Of a DNA stretch of 64,000 bases, positions 11,750 to 24,429 are shown in pieces. Source of the stretch: Calliopsis andreniformis (taxonomy: Eukaryota; Arthropoda; Insecta; Hymenoptera; Andrenidae); contig NW_027480429.1 in NCBI RefSeq assembly GCF_051401765.1, forward strand, positions 14,202,157-14,266,156, read 5' to 3'. The translations under genes and the position numbers were made by a program. The notes below the pieces were generated by a model. It was given only the letters and a program-made list of their open reading frames with translations. It did no database searches and was not told where the DNA came from. Every line of letters begins with the position of its first letter. The stretch's first letter is position 1.

Positions 11750-14560
11750 ATAATTGCTACCAGTGTGAAAGTTATGGTCGTTTCTACTTTCCGGGCAACT
11801 TAGGCTTCACCCTAGGGCGTTGTTCCACCTGATGGAATAGTTAGGGCCCAAGAAGTCAACGTCAGAAGCATAGAATACGATATAAATACAACTGCTTTTC
11901 CATCGTATAAAACGTATAATTGCAACCAGTTTGAAAGTGACGGTCATTTCTACGTACCAGGCAACCTAGGCTTCACTATAGGGCGTGGCTCCACCAGGTC
12001 AAACAGTTAGGGCCTTAGAAGCCAACGCCCGAAGCATTAAATACAAAATAAATAGAACAGTTTTTCCATTGTATAAAACGAATAATTGCTACCAGTGTAA
12101 AAGTTATGGTCATTTCTACGTTCTGGGCGACATAGGCTTCACCCTAGGCCGTTGTTACACCAGATCGAATAGCTAGGGACTTATAATTCATCGCTAAAAG
12201 CATAAAATACAATTAAAATACAACAGTTTTTCCATCGTATAACAGGAATAATTGCAACCAGTGTGAAAGTAATGGTCATTTCTACGTTCCGAGCACCCTA
12301 GGCGTCACTCTAGTGCGTTGCTCCATCAGATCGAATAGTTACGGCCTTAGAAGTCAACGCCAGAAGCATAAAATACGATATAAATACAACAGCTTTTCCA
12401 TTGTATAAAACGAATAATTGCTACCAGTGTAAAAGTTATGTTCATTTCTACGTTCCGGGCAACCTAGGCTTCACCCTAGGGCGTTGTTCCACCAGATCGA
12501 ATAGTTCGGGCCTAAGAAGTGATCGCCAGATGCATAAAATACATATAAATACAACAGTTTTTCCATCATATAAAACGAATAATTGCCACCAGTATGAAAG
12601 CTATGGTCAGTTCTACTTTCCGGGCAACCTAGGCTTCACCCTAGGGCGTTGCTCCAACAGATTGAATAGTTTGGGCCTTAGAAGTCAATGCCCGAAGCAT
12701 AAAATGCAATAAAAATACAACAGTTTTTCCATCGTATAACAGGATTAATTGCAACCAGTTTGAAAGTGATGGTCATTTCTGCGTTCCGGGCAACCTAGGC
12801 TTCACTCTAGGGCGTTGCTCCACTAGATCGAAAAGCTAGGGCCTTAGAAGTCAACGCCAGAAGCATAAAATACAATATAAATACAACAGTTTTTCCACCG
12901 TATAAAACGAATAATTGCAACCAGTATGAAACTTAACGTCATTTCTACTTTCCGAGCAAGCTAGGCTTCACCCTAGGGCGTTGCTGCAACAGATTGAATA
13001 GTCAGGGCCTTAGAAGTCAACGCCCGAAGCATAAAATGCAGCAAAAATACAACAGTGTTTCCATCATATAACAGGAATAATTGCAACCAGTTTGAAAGTG
13101 ATGGCCAATTCTACGTTCCGGGCAACCTAGGCTTCGCTCTAGGGCGTTGCTCCACCAGATCGAAAAGATAGTGCCTTAGAAGTCAACGCCAGAAGCATAA
13201 AATGCGATATAAATACAACAGTTTTTCCATCGTATAAAACGAATAATTGCATCCAGTATGAAACTTATGGTCATTTCTACTTTCCGAGCAACCTAGGCTT
13301 CACCCTAGGGCGTTGCTCCAACAGATTGAATAGTTAGGGCCTTAGAAGTCAACGCCAGAAGCATAAAATACGATATAAATACAACAGCTTTTCCATCGTA
13401 TAAAACGAATAATTGCTACCAGTGTGAAAGTTATGGTCATTTCTACTTTCCGGGCAACTTAGGCTTCACCCTAGGGCGTTGTTCCACCTGATGGAATAGT
13501 TAGGGCCCAAGAAGTCAACGTCAGAAGCATAGAATACGATATAAATACAACTGCTTTTCCATGGTATAAAACGTATAATTGCAACCAGTTTGAAAGTGAC
13601 GGTCATTTCTACGTACCAGGCAACCTAGGCTTCACTATAGGGCGTGGCTCCACCAGGTCAAACAGTTAGGGCCTTAGAAGCCAACGCCCGAAGCATTAAA
13701 TACAAAATAAATAGAACAGTTTTTCCATTGTATAAAACGAATAATTGCTACCAGTGTAAAAGTTATGGTCATTTCTACGTTCTGGGCGACATAGGCTTCA
13801 CCCTAGGCCGTTGTTACACCAGATCGAATAGCTAGGGACTTATAATTCATCGCTAAAAGCATAAAATACAATTAAAATACAACAGTTTTTCCATCGTATA
13901 AGAGGAATAATTGCAACCAGTGTGAAAGTAATGGTCATTTCTACGTTCCGAGCACCCTAGGCGTCACTCTAGGGCGTTGCTCCATCAGATCGAATAGTTA
14001 CGGCCTTAGAAGTCAACGCCAGAAGCATAAAATACGATATAAATACAACAGCTTTTCCATTGTATAAAACGAATAATTGCTACCAGTGTAAAAGTTATGT
14101 TCATTTCTACGTTCCGGGCAACCTAGGCTTCACCCTAGGGCGTTGTTCCACCAGATCGAATAGTTCGGGCCTAAGAAGTGATCGCCAGATGCATAAAATA
14201 CATATAAATACAACAGTTTTTCCATCATATAAAACGAATAATTGCCACCAGTATGAAAGCTATGGTCAGTTCTACTTTCCGGGCAACCTAGGCTTCACCC
14301 TAGGGCGTTGCTCCAACAGATTGAATAGTTTGGGCCTTAGAAGTCAATGCCCGAAGCATAAAATGCAATAAAAATACAACAGTTTTTCCATCGTATAACA
14401 GGATTAATTGCAACCAGTTTGAAAGTGATGGTCATTTCTACGTTCCGGGCAACCTAGGCTTCACTCTAGGGCGTTGCTCCACTAGATCGAAAAGCTAGGG
14501 CCTTAGAAGTCAACGCCAGAAGCATAAAATACAATATAAATACAACAGTTTTTCCATCGT
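11750..14560 (+). repeat. Ten-monomer higher-order repeat, about 1.7 copies (1,659 bp)
   Basis: Copy 1 starts near 11,750 and copy 2 near 13,410; they stay alike until about 14,560. Markers 1,659 bp apart include 'gggcgtggctccaccagg', 'ggacttataattcatcgc', 'agttcgggcctaagaag' and 'ccactagatcgaaaagc'. A single G/T difference is visible at about 12,314 ('ctagtgcg' against 'ctagggcg'). Part of the unit is copied again at about 20,160-20,730. Confidence 0.88.
13288..13316 (+). other. Representative dyad (hairpin-capable) element of the monomer
   Basis: The left arm GCAAC-CTAGG (13,288-13,297) can pair with the right arm CCTAG (13,304-13,308) plus GTTGC (13,312-13,316). This leaves a 6-nt loop (13,298-13,303) and a 3-nt bulge (13,309-13,311). 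It lies at monomer positions 19-47, in the GC-rich half, and recurs in most monomers. Where the right arm reads TCTAG, one pair becomes G-T. In type C monomers only the loop is changed. Whether it extrudes or binds a protein is not known from sequence. Confidence 0.65.
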
Positions 14561-14762
14561 ATAAAACGAATAATTGCATCCAGTATGAAACTTATGGTCA
14601 TTTCTACTTTCCGAGCAACCTAGGCTTCACCCTAGGGCGTTGCTCCAACAGATTGAATAGTTAGGGCCTTAGAAGTCAACGCCCGAAGCATAAAATGCAA
14701 TAAAAATACAACTGTGTTTCCATCATATAACAGGAGTAATTGCAACCAGTTTGAAAGTGATG

Positions 14763-15094
14763 GCCAATTCTACGTTCCGGGCAACCTAAGTTTTACACCA
14801 GGGCGTTGCTCCTCCAGACCGAATAGTTACGGCCTAAGAAGTCAACGCCAGAAGCATAAAATACGATATAAATACAACAGCTTTTCCATCGTATAAAACG
14901 AATAATTGCAACCAGTATGAAACTTATGGTCATCTCTACTTTCCAAGCAAGCTAGGCTTCACCCTAGGGCGTTGGTCCAACAGATTGAATAGTTAGGGCC
15001 TTAGAAGTCAACGCACGAAGCATAAAATGCAATAAAAATACAACAGTGTATCCATCATATAACAGGAATAATTGCAACCAGTTTGAAAGTGATG
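14763..15094 (+). repeat. Representative A/B dimer unit
   Basis: Monomer A occupies 14,763-14,928 and monomer B 14,929-15,094, each exactly 166 bp from the phase-zero base. They differ at many positions, including 'ggccaattctacg' in A against 'ggtcatctctact' in B, and 'cctccagaccgaatag' in A against 'ccaacagattgaatag' in B. This makes a convenient reference for the dimeric region. Confidence 0.85.
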
Positions 15095-17239
15095 GCCAAT
15101 TCTACGTTCCGGGCAACCTAGGCCTCACTCTAGGGCGTTGCTCCACCAGATCGAATAGTTGGTGCCTTAGAAGTCAACGCCAGAAGCATAAAATACAATA
15201 TAAATACAACAGTTTTTGCATCGTATAAAACGAATAATTGCAACCAGTTTGAAAGTGATGGTCATTTCTGCTTTCCGGGCAACCTAGGCTTCAATCTAGG
15301 GCGTTGCTCAACCAGATCGAATAGTTAGTGCCTTAGACGTCAACGCCAGAAGCATAAAATACAATATAAATACAACAGTTTTTTCATCGTATAAAACGAA
15401 TAATTGCAACCAGTATGAAACTTATGGACATTTCTACTTTCCGAGCAACCTAGGCTTCACCCTAGGGTGTTGCTCCAACAGATTGAATAGTTAGGGCCTT
15501 AGAAGTCAACGCCCGAACCATAAAATGCAAAAAAAATACAACAGTGTTTCCATCATATATCAGGAATAATTGCAACCAGTTTGAAAGTGATGGCCAATTC
15601 TACGTTCCGGGCAACCTAGGTTTCACTCCAGGGCGTTGCTCCACCAGACCGAATAGTTACGGCCTAAGAAGTCAACGCCCGAAGCATAAAATACGATATA
15701 AATACAACAGCTTTTCCATCGTATAAAACGAATAATTGCAACCAGTATGAAACTTATGGTCATCTCTACTTTCGAGCAAGCTAGGCTTCACCCTAGGGCG
15801 TTGGTCCAACAGATTGAATAGTTAGGGCCTTAGAAGTCAACGCACGAAGCATAAAATGCAATAAAAATACAACAGTGTATCCATCATATAACAGGAATAA
15901 TTGCAACCAGTTTGAAAGTGATGGCCAATTCTACGTTCCTGGCAACCTAGGCTTCGCCCTAGGGCGTTGCTCCACCAGATCGAAAGGATAGTGCCTTAGA
16001 AGTCAACGCCAGAAGCATAAAATGCGATATAAATACAACAGTTTTTCCATCGTATAAAACGAATAATTGCAACCAGTATGAAACTTATGGTCATTTCTAC
16101 TTTCCGAGCTACATAGGCTTCACCCTAGGGCGTTGCTCCAACAGATTGAATAGTTAGGGCCTTAGAAGTCAACGCCCGAAGCATAAAATGCAGTTAAAAT
16201 ACAACAGTGTTTCCATCATATAACAGGAATAATTGTAACCAGTTTGAAAGTGATGGCCAATTCTACGTTCCGGGCAACCTAGGCTTCACTCTGGGGCGTT
16301 GCTCCACCAGATCGAATAGTTCGTGCCTTAGAAGTCAACGACAGGAGCATAAAATACAATATAAATACAACAGTTTTTCCATCGTATAAAACGAATAATT
16401 GCAACCAGTTTGAAAGTGATGGCCAATTCTACCTTCCGGGCAACCTAGGCTTCACTCTACGGCGTTGCTCCACTAGATCGAACAGCTAGGGCCTTAGAAG
16501 TCAACGCCTGAAGCATAATATACAATATAAATACAACAGTTTTTCCATCGTATAAAACAAATAATTGCAACCAGTATGAAACTTATGGTCATTTCTACTT
16601 TCAGAGCATCCTAGGCTTCACCCTAGGGCGTTGCACCAACGGATTGAATAGTTAGGGCCCTAGAAGTCAACGCCCGAAACATAAAATGCAAAAAAAATAC
16701 AACAGTGTTTCCATCATATAACAGGAATAAATACAACCAGTTTGAAAGTGATGGCCAATTCTACGTTCCGGGCAACCTAGGTTTCACTCCAGGGCGTTGC
16801 TCCACCAGACCGAATAGTTACGGCCCAAGAAGTCAACGCCAGAAGCATAAAATACGATATGAATGCAACAGCTTTTCCATCGTATAAAACGAGTAATTGC
16901 AACCAGTATGAAACTTATGGTCATTTCTACTTTCCCAGCAAGCTAGGCTTCACTCTAGGGCGTTGCTCGAACGGATTGGATAGTTAGGGCCTTAGAAGTC
17001 AACGCCCGAACCACAAAATGCAAAAAAAATACAACAGTGTTTCCATCATATAACAGGAATGATTGCAACCAGTTTGAAAGTGATGGCCAATTCTACGTTC
17101 CGTGCAACCTGGGTTTCACTCCAGGGCGTTGCTCTACCAGACCAAATAGTTACGGCCCAAGAAGTCAACGCCAGAAACATAAAATACGATATAAATGCAA
17201 CAGCTTTTCCATCGTATAAAACGAGTAATTGCAACCAGT

Positions 17240-18085
17240 ATGAAACTTATGGTCATTTCTACTTTCCGAGCAAGCTAGGCTTCACCCTAGGGCGTTGCTG
17301 CAACAGATTGAATAGTCAGGGCCTTAGAAGTCAACGCCCGAAGCATAAAATGCAGCAAAAATACAACAGTGTTTCCATCATATAACAGGAATAATTGCAA
17401 CCAGTTTGAAAGTGATGGCCAATTCTACGTTCCGGGCAACCTAGGCTTCGCTCTAGGGCGTTGCTCCACCAGATCGAAAAGATAGTGCCTTAGAAGTCAA
17501 CGCCAGAAGCATAAAATGCGATATAAATACAACAGTTTTTCCATCGTATAAAACGAATAATTGCATCCAGTATGAAACTTATGGTCATTTCTACTTTCCG
17601 AGCAACCTAGGCTTCACCCTAGGGCGTTGCTCCAACAGATTGAATAGTTAGGGCCTTAGAAGTCAACGCCCGAAGCATAAAATGCAATAAAAATACAACT
17701 GTGTTTCCATCATATAACAGGAGTAATTGCAACCAGTTTGAAAGTGATGGCCAATTCTACGTTCCGGGCAACCTAAGTTTTACACCAGGGCGTTGCTCCT
17801 CCAGACCGAATAGTTACGGCCTAAGAAGTCAACGCCAGAAGCATAAAATACGATATAAATACAACAGCTTTTCCATCGTATAAAACGAATAATTGCAACC
17901 AGTATGAAACTTATGGTCATCTCTACTTTCCAAGCAAGCTAGGCTTCACCCTAGGGCGTTGGTCCAACAGATTGAATAGTTAGGGCCTTAGAAGTCAACG
18001 CACGAAGCATAAAATGCAATAAAAATACAACAGTGTATCCATCATATAACAGGAATAATTGCAACCAGTTTGAAAGTGATGGCCA
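17240..18085 (+). repeat. Chimeric segmental copy of two upstream pieces
   Basis: The left part (about 17,240-17,660) matches about 12,930-13,345 at an offset of 4,314 bp; both carry 'ttgctgcaacagattg' and 'agtcagggcc'. The right part (about 17,570-18,085) matches about 14,580-15,095 at an offset of 2,987 bp; both carry 'aactgtgtttcc', 'aacctaagttttacacc' and 'aacgcacgaagc'. The offsets differ by 1,327 bp, about 8 monomers, so this copy joins pieces that lie 8 monomers further apart upstream. Confidence 0.75.
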
Positions 18086-19170
18086 ATTCTACCTTCCGGG
18101 CAACCTAGGCTTCACTCTACGGCGTTGCTCCACTAGATCGAACAGCTAGGGCCTTAGAAGTCAACGCCAGAAGTATAAAATACAATATAAATACAACAGT
18201 TTTTCCATCGTATAAAACGAATAATTGCAACCAGTATGAAACTTATGGTCATTTGTACTTTCCGAGCAACCTAGGCTCTACGCTAGGGCGTTGCTTCAAC
18301 AGATTGAGTAGTTAGGGCCTTAGATGTTCAACGCCCGAAGCATAAAATGCAATAAAAATACAACTGTGCTTCCATCATATAACAGGAATAATTGCAACCA
18401 GTTTGAAAGTGATGGCCAATTCTACGTTCCGCGCAACCTAGGCTTCTCTCTAGGGCGTTGCTCCACCAGATCGAATAGTTAGTGCCTTAGAAGTCAACGC
18501 CTGAAGCATAATATACAATATAAATACAACAGTTTTTCCATCGTATAAAACAAATAATTGCAACCAGTATGAAACTTATGGTCATTTCTACTTTCAGAGC
18601 ATCCTAGGCTTCACCCTAGGGCGTTGCTCCAACGGATTGAATAGTTAGGGCCCTAGAAGTCAACGCCCGAAACATAAAATGCAAAAAAAATACAACAGTG
18701 TTTCCATCATATAACAGGAATAATTACAACCAGTTTGAAAGTGATGGCCAATTCTACGTTCCGGGCAACCTAGGTTTCACTCCAGGGCGTTGCTCCACCA
18801 GACCGAATAGTTACGGCCCAAGAAGTCAACGCCACAAGCATAAAATACGATATAAATGCAACAGCTTTTCCATCGTATAAAACGAGTAATTGCAACCAGT
18901 ATGAAACTTATGGTCATTTCTACTTTCCGAGCAAGCTAGGCTTCACTCTAGGGCGTTGCTCCAACGGATTGAATAGTTAGGGCCTTAGAAGTCAACGCCC
19001 GAACCACAAAATGCAAAAAAAATACAACAGTGTTTCCATCATATAACAGGAATGATTGCAACCAGTTTGAAAGTGATGGCCAATTCTACGTTCCGTGCAA
19101 CCTAGGTTTCACTCCAGGGCGTTGCTCCACCAGACCGTATAGTTACGGCCCAAGAAGTCAACGCCAGAAG
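18045..19170 (+). repeat. About 1.1-kb segment duplicated at 21,199-22,324
   Basis: The block recurs 3,154 bp downstream (19 x 166 exactly). Shared rare variants are 'ttctaccttccgggc' (18,087 and 21,241), 'taggctctacgctaggg', 'gccttagatgttcaacg' and 'ctttcagagcatcctagg'. Identity ends near 19,170/22,324. The 'cagagcatcc' segment is also present at about 16,602, at an offset of 1,993 bp (12 monomers). Confidence 0.8.
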
Positions 19171-20159
19171 TATAAAATACAATATAAATACAACAGTTTT
19201 TCCATCGTATAAAACGAATAATTGCAACCAGTATGAAACTTATGGTCATTTGTACTTTCCGAGCAACCTAGGCTTCACCCTAGGGCGTTGCTCCAGCAGA
19301 TTGAATAGTTAGGGCCTTAAAAGTCAACGCCCGAACCATAAAATGCAAAAAAAATACAACAGTGCTTCCATCATATAACAGGAATAATTGCAACCAGTTT
19401 GAAAGTGATGGCCAATTCTACGTTCCGGGCAACCTAGGCTTCACTCTAGGTCGTTGCTCCACCAGATCGAATAGTTAGTGCCTTAGAAGTCAATGCCTGA
19501 AGCATAATATACAATATAAATACAACAGTTTTTCCATCGTATAAAACAAATAATTGCAACCAGTATGAAACTTATGGTCATTTCTACTTTCAGAGCAACC
19601 TAGGCTTCACCCTAGGGCGTTGCTCCAACGGATTGAATAGTTAGGGCCTTAAAAGTCAACGCCCGAACCATAAAATGCAAAAAAAATACAACAGTGCTTC
19701 CATCATATAACAGGAATAATTGCAACCAGTATGAAAGTTATGGTCATTTCTACATTCCGAGCAACCTAGGATCCACTCTAGGGCGTTGCTCCACCAGATC
19801 GAATAGTTAGGTCCTTAGAATTAAACGCCAGGAGCATAAAATACGATATAAATACAACAGCGTTTGCATCGTATAAAACGAATAATTGCAACCAGTGTGA
19901 AAGTTTTGGTCATTTCTACATTCCGAGCTACCCAGGATCCACTCTAGGGCGTTGCTCCACCAGATCGAATAGTTAGGGCCTTAGAAGTCAACGCCCGAAC
20001 CATAAAATGCAAAAAAAATACAACAGTGTTTCCATCATATAACAGGAATAATTGCAACCAGTTTGAAAGTGATGGTCATTTCTACGTTCCGAGCACCCTA
20101 GGCGTCACTCTAGGGCGTTGCTCCACCAGATCGAATAGTGACGGCCTTAGAAGTCAACG

Positions 20160-21200
20160 CCAGAAGCATAAAATACGATATAAATACAACAGCTTTTCCA
20201 TCGTATAAAACGAATAATTGCTACCAGTGTGAAAGTTATGGTCATTTCTACTTTCCGGGCAACTTAGGCTTCACCCTAGGGCGTTGTTCCACCTGATGGA
20301 ATAGTTAGGGCCCAAGAAGTCAACGTCAGAAGCATAGAATACGATATAAATACAACTGCTTTTCCATCGTATAAAACGTATAATTGCAACCAGTTTGAAA
20401 GTGACGGTCATTTCTACGTACCAGGCAACCTAGGCTTCACTATAGGGCGTGGCTCCACCAGGTCAAACAGTTAGGGCCTTAGAAGCCAACGCCCGAAGCA
20501 TTAAATACAAAATAAATAGAACAGTTTTTCCATTGTATAAAACGAATAATTGCTACCAGTGTAAAAGTTATGGTCATTTCTACGTTCCGGGCGACATAGG
20601 CTTCACCCTAGGCCGTTGTTACACCAGTTCGAATAGCTAGGGACTTATAATTCATCGCTAAAAGCATAAAATACAATCAAAATACAACAGTTTTTCCATC
20701 GTATAACAGGAATAATTGCAACCAGTATGAAAGCTATGGTCATTTCTACGTTCCGGGCAACCTAGGCTTCACCCTAGGGCGTTGTTCCACCAGATCGAAT
20801 ATTTCGGGCCTAAGAAGTGATCGCCAGATGCATAAAATACAATATAAATACAACAGTTTTTCCATCATATAAAACGAATAATTGCAACCAGTATGAAACT
20901 TATGGTCATCTCTACTTTCGAGCAAGCTAGGCTTCACCCTAGGGCGTTGGTCCAACAGATTGAATAGTTAGGGCCTTAGAAGTCAACGCACGAAGCATAA
21001 AATGCAATAAAAATACAACAGTGTATCCATCATATAACAGGAATAATTGCAACCAGTTTGAAAGTGATGGCCAATTCTACGTTCCTGGCAACCTAGGCTT
21101 CGCCCTAGGGCGTTGCTCCACCAGGTCGAAAAGACAGTGCCTTAGAAGTCAACGCCAGAAGCATAAAATGCGATATAAATACAACAGTTTTTCCATCGTA
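20160..21200 (+). repeat. Mosaic block made of three upstream pieces
   Basis: About 20,160-20,730 matches 13,355-13,925 (offset 6,805 bp). About 20,740-20,880 matches 14,100-14,240 (offset 6,639 bp; shared 'tcgggcctaagaagtgatcg'). About 20,880-21,200 matches 15,735-16,055 (offset 5,146 bp; shared 'tctactttcgagcaagc'). All offsets are whole numbers of monomers to within a base or so, so every junction is in register. I infer repeated homologous exchange or template switching, not end joining. Confidence 0.72.
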
Positions 21201-22179
21201 TAAAACGAATAATTGCAACCAGTTTGAAAGTGATGGCCAATTCTACCTTCCGGGCAACCTAGGCTTCACTCTACGGCGTTGCTCCACTAGATCGAACAGC
21301 TAGGGCCTTAGAAGTCAACGCCAGAAGTATAAAATACAATATAAATACAACAGTTTTTCCATCGTATAAAACGAATAATTGCAACCAGTATGAAACTTAT
21401 GGTCATTTGTACTTTCCGAGCAACCTAGGCTCTACGCTAGGGCGTTGCTTCAACAGATTGAGTAGTTAGGGCCTTAGATGTTCAACGCCCGAAGCATAAA
21501 ATGCAATAAAAATACAACTGTGCTTCCATCATATAACAGGAATAATTGCAACCAGTTTGAAAGTGATGGCCAATTCTACGTTCCGGGCAACCTAGGCTTC
21601 TCTCTAGGGCGTTGCTCCACCAGATCGAATAGTTAGTGCCTTAGAAGTCAACGCCTGAAGCATAATATACAATATAAATACAACAGTTTTTCCATCGTAT
21701 AAAACAAATAATTGCAACCAGTATGAAACTTATGGTCATTTCTACTTTCAGAGCATCCTAGGCTTCACCCTAGGGCGTTGCTCCAACGGATTGAATAGTT
21801 AGGGCCCTAGAAGTCAACGCCCGAAACATAAAATGCAAAAAAAATACAACAGTGTTTCCATCATATAACAGGAATAATTACAACCAGTTTGAAAGTGATG
21901 GCCAATTCTACGTTCCGGGCAACCTAGGTTTCACTCCAGGGCGTTGCTCCACCAGACCGAATAGTTACGGCCCAAGAAGTCAACGCCAGAAGCATAAAAT
22001 AGGATATAAATGCAACAGCTTTTCCATCGTATAAAACGAGTAATTGCAACCAGTATGAAACTTATGGTCATTTCTACTTTCCGAGCAAGCTAGGCTTCAC
22101 TCTAGGTCGTTGCTCCAACGGATTGAATAGTTAGGGCCTTAGAAGTCAACGCCCGAACCACAAAATGCAAAAAAAATAC

Positions 22180-23245
22180 AACAGTGTTTCCATCATATAA
22201 CAGGAATGATTGCAACCAGTTTGAAAGTGATGGCCAATTCTACGTTCCGTGCAACCTAGGTTTCACTCCAGGGCGTTGCTCCACCAGACCGAATAGTTAC
22301 GGCCCAAGAAGTCAACGACAGAAGCATAAAATACGATATAAATGCAACAGCTTTTCCATCGTATAAAACGAGTAATTGCAACCAGTATGAAACTTATGGT
22401 CATTTCTACTTTCCGAGCAAGCTAGGCTTGACGCTAGGGCGTTGCTGCAACAGATTGAATAGTTAGGGCCTTAGAAGTCAACGCCCGAAGCATAAAATGC
22501 AGCAAAAATACAACAGTGTTTCCATCATATAACAGGAATAATTGCAACCAGTTTGAAAGTGATGGCCAATTCTACGTTCCGGGCAACCTAGGCTTCGCTC
22601 TAGGGCGTTGCTCCACCAGATCGAAAAGATAGTGCCTTAGAAGTCAACGCCAGAAGCATAAAATGCGATATAAATACAACAGTTTTTCCATCGTATAAAA
22701 CGAATAATTGCATCCAGTATGAAACTTATGGTCATTTCTACTTTCCCAGCAACCTAGGCTTCACCCTAGGGCGTTGCTCCAACAGATTGAATAGTTAGGG
22801 CCTTAGAAGTCAACGCCCGAAGCATAAAATGCAATAAAAATACAACAGTGTTTCCATAATATAACAGGAATAATTGCAACCAATTTGGAAAGTGATGGCC
22901 AATTCTACGTTCCGGGCAACCTAGGTTTCACTCCAGGGCGTTGCTCCACCAGACGGAATAGTTACGACCCAAGAAGTCAACGCCAGAAGCATAAAATACG
23001 ATATAAATGCAACAGCTTTTCCACCGTGTAAAACGAATAATTGCAACCAGTATGAAACTTATGTTCATTTCTACTTTCCGAGCAAGCTAGGCTTCACCCT
23101 AGGGCGTTGCTCCAACAGATTGAATAGTTAGGGCCTTAGAAGTCAACGCCCGAAGCATAAAATGCAATTAAAATACAACAGTGTTTCCATAATATAACAG
23201 GAATAATTGCAACCAGTTTGAAAGTGATGGCCAATTCTACGTTCC
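22180..23245 (+). repeat. About 1.07-kb segment duplicated at 26,000-27,065
   Basis: The block recurs 3,820 bp downstream (23 monomers). Diagnostic shared strings are 'caatttggaaagtgatgg' (with its extra base), 'ttccaccgtgtaaaacg', 'agttacgacccaag' and 'gcaattaaaatacaacag'. The match ends near 23,245, where the left copy reads 'ttccaggcaacc' and the right one 'ttccgggcaacc'. Confidence 0.8.
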
Positions 23246-24429
23246 AGGCAACCTAGGTTTTACACCAGGGCGTTGCTCCTCCAGACCGAATAGTTACGGC
23301 CTAAGAAGTCAACGCCAGAAGCATAAAATACAATATAAATACAACAGCTTCTCCATCGTATAAAACGAATAATTGCAACCAGTATGAAACTTATGGTCAT
23401 TTGTACTTTCCGAGCAACCTAGGCTTCACGCTATGGCGTTGCTCCAACAGATTGAATAGTTACGGCCTTAGAAGTCAACGCCCGAAGCATATAACGCAAT
23501 AAAAATACAACAGTGTTTCCATAATATAACAGGAGTAATTGCAACCAATTTGGAAAGTGATGGCCAATTCTACGTTCCGGGCAACCTAGGCTTCACTCTA
23601 GAGCGTTGCTCCAGCATATCGAATAGTTAGTGCCTTAGAAGTCAACGCCAGAAGCATAAAATACGATATAAATACAACAGCTTTTCCATCTTATAAAACG
23701 AATAATTGCAACCAGTATGAAACTTATGTTCATTTCTACTTGCCGAGCAAGCTAGGCTTCACCCTAGGGCGTTGCTCCAACAGATTGAATAGTTAGGGCC
23801 TTAGAAGTCAAGGCCCGAAGCATAAAATGCAATAAAAATCCAACAGTGTTTCCATCGTATAAAACGAATAATTGCAAGCAGTATGAAACCTATGATCATT
23901 TCTACTTTCCGAGCAAGCTAGGCTTCACCCTAGGGCGTTGCTCCAACAGATTCAATAGTTAGGACCTTACAAGTGAACGCCCGAACCATAAAATGCAAAA
24001 AAAATACAACAGTGTTTCCATCATATAACAGGAGTAATTGCAACCAGTTTGAAAGTGATGGCCAATTCTACGTTCCGGGCAACCAAGGCTTCTCTCCATG
24101 GCGTTGCTCCACCAGACCGAATAGTTAGGGCCTAAGAAGCCAACGCCAGAAGCATAAAATACGATATAAGTACAACAGCTTTTCCATCGTATAAAACGAA
24201 TAATTGCAACCAGTATGAAACTTATGGTCATTTCTTCTTTCCGAACAACCTAGGCTTCACCCTAGGGCGTTGCTCCCACATATTGAATAGTTATGGCCAT
24301 AGAAGTCAATGCCCGAAGCATAAAATGCAATAAAAATACAACAGTGGTTCCATCATATAACAGGAATAATTGCAACCAGTTTGAAAGTGATGACCAATTC
24401 TACGTTCCGGGCAACCTAGGCTTCACTCT

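Larger units (their letters stand above)
14560..24340 (+). repeat. 332-bp dimeric array (alternating monomer types A and B)
   Basis: Most of this stretch alternates two monomer forms. Type A carries 'agtttgaaagtgatggccaa' followed by 'ttctacgttccgggc' and often 'taggtttcactccaggg'. Type B carries 'agtatgaaacttatggtc' followed by 'tactttccgagc' and 'ccaacagattg'. A-to-A distances are usually 332 bp, with occasional 498 or 664 bp where a dimer is out of register. A 60-codon open frame recurs at the B-to-A boundary (for example 14,714, 15,046, 15,544, 16,207, 17,037) only because the dimer repeats. Runs of 7-8 A residues ('gcaaaaaaaatac') mark many B monomers. Confidence 0.85.

Noticed and set aside
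15530..15545. A-rich tracts (7-8 A) as poly(A) tails of retroelements
   Set aside because: They fall at a fixed monomer position in type B copies and have no target-site duplication or retroelement body.
17059..17385. Longest open reading frame (108 codons), and the recurrent 60-103-codon frames on both strands
   Set aside because: They are periodic by-products of the satellite. The 166-bp period is not a multiple of three, so each monomer shifts frame and the same peptide pieces reappear only when a block is duplicated. No start context, domain, codon bias or conservation beyond the repeat is visible.
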